NCBI GenBank assembly: GCA_903875045.1 | Contig: CAIQUS010000206.1 | Span: 1 to 48,633, forward strand | Length of the DNA: 48,633 nucleotides | Direction: 5' to 3' | From: an uncultured Bacteroidales bacterium | GTDB taxonomy: Bacteria > Bacteroidota > Bacteroidia > Bacteroidales > FEN-979 | Shown: in pieces, positions 42,487 to 48,633 of the stretch | Layout: every line of letters starts with the position of its first letter | Numbering within the stretch: the stretch's first letter is position 1 | The notes under the pieces: model-generated | Databases searched by the model: none | Told to the model about the DNA's origin: nothing | The model's input: the letters and a program-made list of their open reading frames with translations, nothing else | Made by a program: the position numbers and the translations under genes

Positions 42487-43170
42487 ATGAGAAAAGTTCT
42501 TCAAGTTTCCGCCATTTTAATTTTTGCTGTTCTTTACTGTTCTTTCAACACCAGTGCCGGCAAACCATTTGAAGGTGTTATCACCTATAAAATCACCTAT
42601 CCTGACAGTAAATTTTCAGAAAGTCAACTCGCGATGTTTCCCAAAGTGCTTACTGTCTCTGTTAAAGGCTCAAAATCAAGGACCGACTTACAGATGAGTG
42701 GGATGACGACGGTTGAAATCAGTGATTATACAGACAAAACCAGCGTGTCGCTGCTCAACATGATGGGTCAGAAATATGCCATCAAGCAAACAACAGCCGA
42801 AATCGAGAGCAAAAACGCTGCGGAAGGAACCACAACGGTTGAACAATCGAATGAAACCAAAGTGGTTGCCGGTTATACCTGCAAAAAAGTAGTTGTTACC
42901 GTGAATGACGATGGTGCCAAAAGTACTTTCGAAGCCTGGTACACCAGCGAACTTGGTTCGAAACAAGCCAATTTCAACAACCCATTGTACAAAGACATCG
43001 ATGGAGCATTGCTTGAATTCCTGATGAAAAATCGTGAAGTTACCATGAAATTCACCGCCACATCTGTCGAAAAAAAGAGTTTGCCTGCAAAAGATTTTGA
43101 AATACCTTCTGACTATACACTTACCACACAGGATGAACTGAAAAGCAAGTTCGGTGGCGGTAATGAATAA
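42487..43170 (+). CDS. Exported DUF4412-like protein
   Basis: A 227-residue protein with a signal peptide (VSAILIFAVLYCSFNTSAG). The mature part has the pattern FEGVITYKITYPDSK, repeated TDLQMSG/TTVEISDY strands, a TKVVAGYTCKKVVV segment and AWYTSELGSK, which is like DUF4412 or GLPGLI-type exported proteins. A possible Cys18 within the signal is not in a clear lipobox. Function is unknown. It is five bases from ftsK and probably co-transcribed. Confidence 0.72.
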   Translation: MRKVLQVSAILIFAVLYCSFNTSAGKPFEGVITYKITYPDSKFSESQLAMFPKVLTVSVKGSKSRTDLQMSGMTTVEISDYTDKTSVSLLNMMGQKYAIKQTTAEIESKNAAEGTTTVEQSNETKVVAGYTCKKVVVTVNDDGAKSTFEAWYTSELGSKQANFNNPLYKDIDGALLEFLMKNREVTMKFTATSVEKKSLPAKDFEIPSDYTLTTQDELKSKFGGGNE

Positions 43171-43175
43171 TTAAC

Positions 43176-45686
43176 ATGGCCCGACCAATCAATCCGCCAA
43201 GAACAAATACGTTTAAGGGAGAGCCAAAGGAGGAAGAAATACTGGTTGAAGATTTACCAGTTGCTGATACCAAGGTAAAAAAGACCAGGGAGAAAAAGGT
43301 AAAACCTCCCAGGGAACCAAAACCACCCAAAGAGAAAAAAGTTCGTTCCGAACAAGATTTGGTACGTTTGGAACGACGTTTCAGGGTGTTCGGGCTTTTT
43401 TCACTGTTGTTGTCTTTATACCTGCTTTTTTCCTTCCTCTCCTATATTCTCACCTGGCAGACTGATTACAGTTTTACAGATACGGTGTTCAAACATTTCA
43501 CTGTCGATGGTTTTTTCGACAATAAGATACCTGTTGAAAACTGGATGGGCAAAATTGGCGCACTCACCGGGTATCTTTTCATTTCAAAATGGTTTGGCGT
43601 AGCCTCTTTCCTGTTTGTTGTCATGCTGTTTAATACCGGCATGAAACATTTTTTTCATATCACTGTTTTTCCTTTGTGGAAAACCCTGGAATATTGTTTT
43701 TTCGGAATCATCTGGACCCCTGTATTGCTTGCATTGATAATGCCGGGTTATGATTTACTTACAGGAGTTTATGGTTTTCAGATGAACATCTGGCTGACCG
43801 AATTTCTCGGGATTTCCGGTCTTGCCATGGCACTTGGTTTCACTGCGCTCAGCTTCCTGATCATCTCTTTTAACATTCCTTTCCGCTGGTTTAAGCCCAA
43901 GGCAGGTGTTGAAATCCCGGTCGAAGCAGCAGCTTCAGCAATTGCTTCTCCTGAAACCGATCAGGCGTTACCAGTCGAAATTGTTGAAACCGCTGTTATT
44001 CCCGTAAATTTCATGAAGGAGCCGGAGGAAGAGGAATCAACATCCATCGATTTGGAATTGCCTTCCCGTTTTGCACCGGTCCCTGATGATCTGCCGGATC
44101 TGGAACTTCAGATCGAGACAGTTGTTGAAGAGGTGCCTGCGAAAGGGATCATCGGGCACCAAACCCTGGAAACCCGTTATGATCCTACCCTCGATCTTTC
44201 AGGATACAAATACCCGCCCCTGGATCTTTTAAGCGATTACGGCGGAGAATCATTGAACGTGAATAAAGAGGAACTCGAAGCCAACAAAGATAAAATTGTC
44301 AAGACGCTTTCAAATTATGATATCAAAATTGCGAAGATCAAAGCAACGATCGGCCCGGCCGTAACACTTTACGAAATCGTTCCTGAGGCCGGTGTTCGCA
44401 TTTCAAGGATCAAAAACCTGGAGGACGATATTGCGCTGAGCCTTGCTGCCATGGGGATTCGCATCATTGCCCCCATCCCGGGAAAAGGCACCATCGGTAT
44501 TGAAGTTCCGAATCAAAACCCTGAAATTGTTTCGATCAAATCGCTTCTTGCAACCGACAAGTTTAAAAACACCACCTTTGAATTGCCTTTCGTTCTTGGA
44601 AAAACCATCTCCAATGAAACCTTCATTGCCGACCTTGCCAAAATGCCCCATCTGCTGATGGCGGGAGCAACCGGACAAGGTAAATCGGTTGGGTTAAATA
44701 CGATCATTACCTCCCTGCTTTACAAAAAGCACCCTTCACAGGTAAAATTTGTATTGATTGACCCCAAGAAAGTTGAACTGACGCTGTATAATAAAATTGA
44801 GCGTCATTTCCTGGCAAAGCTGCCCGATGCTGAAGAGGCAATTATCACCGATACCAAAAAAGTAATCCGCACACTCAATTCCCTGAATATTGAAATGGAC
44901 AGCCGTTACGATTTATTGCGTGATGCCCAGGTCAGAAATATCAAGGAATACAATGAAAAATTCTTCTCCCGCAAACTCAACCCGAACGACGGACACCAGT
45001 TTTTACCATACATTGTGATTGTGATTGATGAGTTTGCCGATCTGATCATGACTGCCGGCCGTGAAATTGAAACCCCATTGGCAAGGCTGGCACAATTGGC
45101 CCGAGCCACCGGAATTCATCTGATCATTGCAACCCAGCGACCGTCAGTCAATATCATCACAGGAACCATTAAAGCCAATTTCCCTGCGCGTATTGCATTC
45201 AGGGTCATCTCCAAGATCGACTCCCGGACGATTCTTGATTCCTCCGGTGCTGATCAGCTCATCGGCCGTGGCGACATGCTGATGTCGACAGGCAGTGACC
45301 TGATCCGGATCCAGTGTGCCTTTGTTGATACACCGGAAATTGATAAACTGACTGAATTCATCGGATCACAACGGGGTTATCCTGAGGCCTTTGCATTACC
45401 GGAATATTTCGATGAAGAGAGCGGATCATCTCCGAAGGAATTCAATGCCAATGAAAAAGATGAATTTTTCGGAGAGGCAGCCAGGCTTGTTGTTAATCAC
45501 CAGCATGGTTCAACATCGCTGATTCAACGAAAACTCAAACTTGGGTACAATCGTGCCGGCAGAATCATTGACCAACTGGAAGCAGCAGGCATTGTAGGCC
45601 CGTTTGAAGGCAGTAAGGCCAGGGATGTCAGGTATAAAGACCTGCCATCATTGGAGGAATATCTTTCCATTCTTGGACAAAAATAG
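43176..45686 (+). CDS. ftsK: DNA translocase FtsK/SpoIIIE
   Basis: An 836-residue translocase that clears chromosome ends at the septum. A basic Pro/Lys-rich N-terminus precedes four transmembrane segments (about 70-235), a variable acidic linker, then the motor with Walker A GATGQGKS at 497-504, FVLIDPKKVELTLY, Walker B IVIVIDEFADLI and ATQRPSV. The C-terminal winged-helix gamma domain (GSTSLIQRKLKLGYNRAGRI) is present. The lolA and transketolase genes follow, a common Bacteroidota order. Confidence 0.96.
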   Translation: MARPINPPRTNTFKGEPKEEEILVEDLPVADTKVKKTREKKVKPPREPKPPKEKKVRSEQDLVRLERRFRVFGLFSLLLSLYLLFSFLSYILTWQTDYSFTDTVFKHFTVDGFFDNKIPVENWMGKIGALTGYLFISKWFGVASFLFVVMLFNTGMKHFFHITVFPLWKTLEYCFFGIIWTPVLLALIMPGYDLLTGVYGFQMNIWLTEFLGISGLAMALGFTALSFLIISFNIPFRWFKPKAGVEIPVEAAASAIASPETDQALPVEIVETAVIPVNFMKEPEEEESTSIDLELPSRFAPVPDDLPDLELQIETVVEEVPAKGIIGHQTLETRYDPTLDLSGYKYPPLDLLSDYGGESLNVNKEELEANKDKIVKTLSNYDIKIAKIKATIGPAVTLYEIVPEAGVRISRIKNLEDDIALSLAAMGIRIIAPIPGKGTIGIEVPNQNPEIVSIKSLLATDKFKNTTFELPFVLGKTISNETFIADLAKMPHLLMAGATGQGKSVGLNTIITSLLYKKHPSQVKFVLIDPKKVELTLYNKIERHFLAKLPDAEEAIITDTKKVIRTLNSLNIEMDSRYDLLRDAQVRNIKEYNEKFFSRKLNPNDGHQFLPYIVIVIDEFADLIMTAGREIETPLARLAQLARATGIHLIIATQRPSVNIITGTIKANFPARIAFRVISKIDSRTILDSSGADQLIGRGDMLMSTGSDLIRIQCAFVDTPEIDKLTEFIGSQRGYPEAFALPEYFDEESGSSPKEFNANEKDEFFGEAARLVVNHQHGSTSLIQRKLKLGYNRAGRIIDQLEAAGIVGPFEGSKARDVRYKDLPSLEEYLSILGQK

Positions 45687-45703
45687 AACACCTCAACCCC
45701 CGG

Positions 45704-45727
45704 CCCCTTCTCCTCAAGGAGAAGGGG
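45704..45727. repeat. Perfect GC-rich palindrome between ftsK and lolA
   Basis: CCCCTTCTCCT, loop CA, AGGAGAAGGGG: 11-base perfect arms. It resembles the two hairpins inside the lipoprotein gene at 7615-7687. There is no following T run, so a classical terminator is doubtful. Confidence 0.75.
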
Positions 45728-45808
45728 AGAACCATCTCCAAGAGGTAGAGGGACGGGTCAGGCGACTTAAAAACATGAACACACAAAATTTTACTTTATT
45801 CCCTCACT

Positions 45809-46444
45809 ATGAAACTCAAAACCATCTTAACCAGTTTATTCCTTCTTTCAGCCATTCTTGCAATCAGCCAGTCAAAAGATTCCAAAGCTTCGTCGCTGTT
45901 GGATGAGGTGAGTAAAAAAGCAAAATCGTTTAAATCGATCAAGGTCGACTTCATTTATTCCATGGAAAATACCAAAGCAAAAATCAATGAAGAAAAAACC
46001 GGGACACTGCTTGTTTCCGGCGACAAGTATAAAATGTCGGCTGCAGGCCAGACAGTCATTTGTGATGGTAAAACCATCTGGACCTATATCAAAGAATCAA
46101 ATGAAGTTCAGGTAAATGCCCTTGAAAACAAAGATGATGCTTTAACACCTTCCAAATTATTGACATCCTACAATTCAAATTACAAATCAAAAATAATCAA
46201 AAGTGCCGATCCTGCAGTAGAATCAATTGAGTTGATCCCCAATACAAGCAAAAACTTCACGAAAGCCATTCTTGGTATTGACAAAGCCAAAAAACAGGTT
46301 AAAAGTTTTACCATTTACGATAAAAACGGAAATACATTTTCTTATAAAATTAAAAACTATCTCACTGATACGCCTGTCACTGATGCTGATTTTACGTTTG
46401 ATGCAAAGAAATTTCCGGGCGTTGAAATAATTGATATGCGATAA
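45809..46444 (+). CDS. lolA: Outer-membrane lipoprotein carrier protein LolA
   Basis: A 211-residue periplasmic protein with a signal peptide (LTSLFLLSAILAISQ). Features are VDFIYSMENTKAKINEEKTGTLLVSGDKYKM, a QTVICDGKTIWTYIKESNEVQV segment, KAKKQVKSFTIYDKNGN and FTFDAKKFPGVEIIDMR, which are the typical LolA beta-half-barrel. It carries lipoproteins from the LolCDE exporter to the outer membrane. This copy, in a conserved position after ftsK, is likely the housekeeping one; the other is at 6755-7402. Confidence 0.9.
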   Translation: MKLKTILTSLFLLSAILAISQSKDSKASSLLDEVSKKAKSFKSIKVDFIYSMENTKAKINEEKTGTLLVSGDKYKMSAAGQTVICDGKTIWTYIKESNEVQVNALENKDDALTPSKLLTSYNSNYKSKIIKSADPAVESIELIPNTSKNFTKAILGIDKAKKQVKSFTIYDKNGNTFSYKIKNYLTDTPVTDADFTFDAKKFPGVEIIDMR

Positions 46445-46446
46445 CC

Positions 46447-47289
46447 ATGCGTACCCGGCAAACCAACGACCCGATACGGTTGCATGAAATTGCAACGGAA
46501 ATCCGGCAATCGGTTGTGGTTAGTCTTGCTGAAGCTCAATCGGGTCACCTCGGAGGTTCTCTGGGACTGGCGGATATTTTCACGACACTTTACTTCTCGG
46601 TTTTAAGCCACAATCCACAGAATCCTTACTGGTCCGATCGCGACCGGGTTATCCTGAGCATCGGTCATGTAGCCCCGGTATTGTATGCCACACTGGCCCA
46701 TTCGGGCTATTTCCCGGTTGAAGAACTCAAAACCTTAAGAAAGCTTGGAAGCAGGCTCCAGGGGCATCCAGGCAGAGACCATGGATTGCCAGGGATAGAA
46801 TTGTCGGCAGGTTCGCTGGGACAAGGACTGTCGGTAGCCGTTGGAATGGCACTTACCGCTAAAATGGATCACAAAAACCACCATGTTTTCAGCATCCATG
46901 GTGACGGGGAATTGCAGGAGGGCTCCATCTGGGAAGCTGCGATGTCGGCGGCCCACCACAAACTGGATAACCTGATTGCCATCATCGATCGCAACGGATT
47001 ACAAATAGACGGCAGAACTGAAGATGTGATGCAGATTGAACCCCTTTCCGATAAATGGCGCAGTTTCGGCTGGCATGTAATCGGCTGTGACGGGAACAAT
47101 ATCGAACAACTCATGATGGCTTTTGCAGAAGCCGGAACCATTCTGGACCACCCGACCGTGATTATTGCAAAAACCACCATGGGCAAAGGAATCCGAAGCA
47201 TCGAAGGCGATTACAGATGGCATGGAAAAGTTCCGTCATTGGAGCAAGCCGGGGAATTCGTGAAGCAACTGCAAACCCAGGGTGAATAG
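46447..47289 (+). CDS. Transketolase, N-terminal (TPP-binding) subunit
   Basis: A 280-residue split transketolase N-half. Motifs are SGHLGGSLGLADIFTTLY, SIGHVAPVLYATLA, GHPGRDHGLPGIELSAGSLGQGLS and the TPP/Mg2+ motif GDGELQEGSIWEAAM...DRNGLQIDG. The C-terminal subunit gene, which usually follows and is needed for activity, is not present here; instead the strand changes and AT-rich DNA begins. It starts two bases after lolA. It acts in the non-oxidative pentose phosphate pathway if a C-subunit exists elsewhere. Confidence 0.92.
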   Translation: MRTRQTNDPIRLHEIATEIRQSVVVSLAEAQSGHLGGSLGLADIFTTLYFSVLSHNPQNPYWSDRDRVILSIGHVAPVLYATLAHSGYFPVEELKTLRKLGSRLQGHPGRDHGLPGIELSAGSLGQGLSVAVGMALTAKMDHKNHHVFSIHGDGELQEGSIWEAAMSAAHHKLDNLIAIIDRNGLQIDGRTEDVMQIEPLSDKWRSFGWHVIGCDGNNIEQLMMAFAEAGTILDHPTVIIAKTTMGKGIRSIEGDYRWHGKVPSLEQAGEFVKQLQTQGE

Positions 47290-47388
47290 CTGCGGTTTAC
47301 GGTTTCATCAAATTCGTTTATTCACTTTTTCAACCAAACGTACCCGGTTTATATGTGTGAATACATCCCATGAATAAATAAGAAAGCC

Positions 47389-47601
47389 TTAAGGAATCAG
47401 AAACTCTTTGTATTCTGTGACTTCCCATACGCGTTCAAAGTTTGCTCCGTTCAATATAAATAATATCTGAGAGGCGGCAATAAGAACAATTGTAAACACA
47501 ATAAGATATCTTTCATTCCTGGCACTGCTGAAAATAACAAACGCAGATAAAACCACCAGGCTGCCAAAAAATGTTAATTGAAGGAAAATGATATTCCACA
47601 T
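47389..47601 (-). CDS. Small membrane protein, unknown
   Basis: A 70-residue protein with two hydrophobic helices (IIFLQLTFFGSLVVLSAFVIF and YLIVFTIVLIAASQILFIL) joined by a short SSARNER loop. The ATG at 47601 places the first helix at the N-terminus; a longer frame from 47652 would add residues from the repeat-like cassette boundary. I do not recognise a family. It lies between the transketolase gene and the methylase gene and is transcribed with the latter. Confidence 0.5.
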   Translation of the reverse strand: MWNIIFLQLTFFGSLVVLSAFVIFSSARNERYLIVFTIVLIAASQILFILNGANFERVWEVTEYKEFLIP

Positions 47602-47634
47602 ATCGTTTTGGCGCTTGGCGAAGTGGCGGAATTC

Positions 47635-47735
47635 TGAGCACAAAACTGTCAATACACCTCAAAAGTTGATGCGAGGTAGAATGTTCAATTAACCACTGAA
47701 CCCGCCATTGAGCCAAACGCCTGTTGGGTGCTGGC
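47635..47735. other. Candidate cassette boundary downstream of the methylase gene
   Basis: The methylase frame runs on through GCC-rich DNA (CCGCCATTGAGCCAAACGCC on the plus strand) and ends with residues QQAFGSMAGSVVN, unlike the rest of the protein. I recall similar words beside isolated accessory genes in Bacteroidota genomes, so this may be a shared recombination or repeat sequence. That is memory, not a search result. Base composition changes close to this point. Confidence 0.35.
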
Positions 47736-48633
47736 TTTCTTTCTGTCGTCTTTTGATATGTTTCGTACTCGTTTATTTTTTATTAGTATTCTAAAATATG
47801 GGCATTTTCCATCTATTGATAAGTCTTTGTCATCGTTCCCTTTCCTGAATTTAATTAGTTCAAATTGGTCAGGATTAAATTTATGTAGAAATGTTATTGG
47901 TACTCCTATGTGTCCGTTATAGTCCAATGGTATGTCTTCTGTTTTGTCAACGTTAATACCTTCATAATTGTCATATTTTGGATATTCATTCTCGTTTCCA
48001 AAATATTTTTTTGCTAGCTCAATGTCTTCGTGTCTTTTGAAGTTGTCCAAGTTTGTCAGCCATAAGCAATTGTTTGGTGATATTATTCTATTTCCAAAAC
48101 TATCTATTCGTGCTTCTGTGCCATAAAGTTCGTAATGTTCAGGGACAATAAAACCTGAAACGCCCCTTCCAAGATTTATTCCCAACCAAGCTCTATTCTC
48201 TTTTATAAGTTTAAAAATTTCTTTGTATGTAATTGCGTTAATGTTGCCTATTATCAAAAATTTCTTGTCATACTTTACTAATTGAGCTACATATTCTCTG
48301 AATAACGAAAATGGAGGGTTTGTAACAACTATATCTGATTGCTTTAATAGTTCAATGCTTTCAGGACTACGAAAATCACCATCACTTTTAAAATGAATAA
48401 TATCGTTAGAATTTGGTGAAGACGTTTCTCCTTCTTTACCTGTATACTCAAAGAAAAAACCATTTTCAGTTTCTTCAGTATTAAATAAATCATTCTTTTG
48501 CTCTTGATAGCAAGCCGCAATCAGTTTTTTTAGTCCTAATTCCTTGAAATTGTCAGCGAAATATTTAAAAAAATTACTAATGCGAGCATCATCACAGTTA
48601 CAAAAAACCACCTTATCTTTAAAGTGATTTTTA
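47685..48633 (-). CDS. EcoRI-type adenine-specific DNA methylase, 5' end beyond window
   Basis: At least 315 residues; the frame is open to the window edge and the start lies outside. The catalytic motif is NPPF in DIVVTNPPFSLFREYV. Upstream are VVFCNCDDARISNFFKYF and an LIAACYQ segment; downstream are WLGINLGRGVSGFIVPEHYEL and NNCLWLTNLDNFKR, all matching the EcoRI methylase family (PF13651). It transfers a methyl group from SAM to adenine. A cognate nuclease is not in the window and could lie to the right. The gene is AT-rich (15 of 60 bases G/C at 47761-47820, against 36 of 60 at 46921-46980), suggesting transfer. The C-terminal 13 residues come from the boundary sequence. Confidence 0.87.
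   Translation of the reverse strand, partial: KNHFKDKVVFCNCDDARISNFFKYFADNFKELGLKKLIAACYQEQKNDLFNTEETENGFFFEYTGKEGETSSPNSNDIIHFKSDGDFRSPESIELLKQSDIVVTNPPFSLFREYVAQLVKYDKKFLIIGNINAITYKEIFKLIKENRAWLGINLGRGVSGFIVPEHYELYGTEARIDSFGNRIISPNNCLWLTNLDNFKRHEDIELAKKYFGNENEYPKYDNYEGINVDKTEDIPLDYNGHIGVPITFLHKFNPDQFELIKFRKGNDDKDLSIDGKCPYFRILIKNKRVRNISKDDRKKASTQQAFGSMAGSVVN

Noticed and set aside
45687-45808. Classical terminator after ftsK
   Set aside because: The perfect palindrome at 45704-45727 lacks a following T run and resembles a repeat family also found within a coding sequence.

Overview
The window looks like a chromosomal piece of a Bacteroidota bacterium, probably an environmental Bacteroidales-like lineage. 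The support is a type IX secretion gene (porQ), a Fib_succ_major surface protein, DUF5723, DUF5683, DUF4294 and DUF3276/PUR genes, a long NusB, a 504-residue signal peptidase I, a propeller-type histidine kinase with a LytTR regulator, a split transketolase, and -7 boxes of the form TAnnTTTG instead of sigma70-like promoters. No rRNA, CRISPR array, transposase or complete prophage is visible.

Region 1 (1-11 kb) is the most unusual part. It appears to be one end of an aryl-polyene/flexirubin-like fatty-acyl biosynthesis locus: a stand-alone chain-length-factor (CLF) ketosynthase homologue, a ketosynthase-CLF fusion, a membrane-anchored NodB-type deacetylase, a LolA-like carrier and a lipoprotein. 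A reverse-strand pair follows (short-chain dehydrogenase and a four-helix EXPERA/TMEM97-like protein), then a lipoprotein aldose epimerase. The stretch is dotted with 7-bp-period tandem repeats (GGAATTT, GATTTAC, CAATCGT, AAATCCC types). Two tracts lie inside reading frames, at the KS-CLF junction and just after the lipobox of the lipoprotein. Adding or losing one unit would truncate either protein, so they are candidate phase-variation switches. Such tracts are seen at several places before 20 kb and none was noticed after it.

Region 2 (11-23 kb) holds a LytTR regulator with a two-component propeller kinase, a Fib_succ_major lipoprotein-like surface protein, a periplasmic M16 peptidase followed directly by smpB, a thioredoxin-like protein, tRNA-His, an orphan DppC-type permease and a DUF5723 protein.

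Region 3 (23-32.7 kb) holds tpx, tRNA-Leu, a tig-clpP-clpX proteostasis operon whose trigger factor lacks its PPIase domain and carries a 41-residue alternating His tail, a DUF4294 protein, a glycosyltransferase fused to a decayed polyprenyl-sugar transferase, a 2-oxoacid dehydrogenase E2, a DnaQ-like exonuclease and an FAH-family hydrolase.

Region 4 (32.8-37.2 kb, reverse) is a tight operon: nusB, porQ, ispH, recF and a DUF721/DciA-like gene. Region 5 (37.3-47.3 kb) is conserved cell-cycle and envelope DNA: PUR-like protein, parA, parB, DUF5683, dapB, lepB, a DUF4412-like protein, ftsK, lolA and the transketolase N-terminal subunit, whose C-terminal partner does not follow. Region 6 (47.3 kb to the end, reverse) is visibly AT-richer and carries a small membrane protein and an EcoRI-type adenine methylase that runs off the window. 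It looks like a recently acquired cassette.
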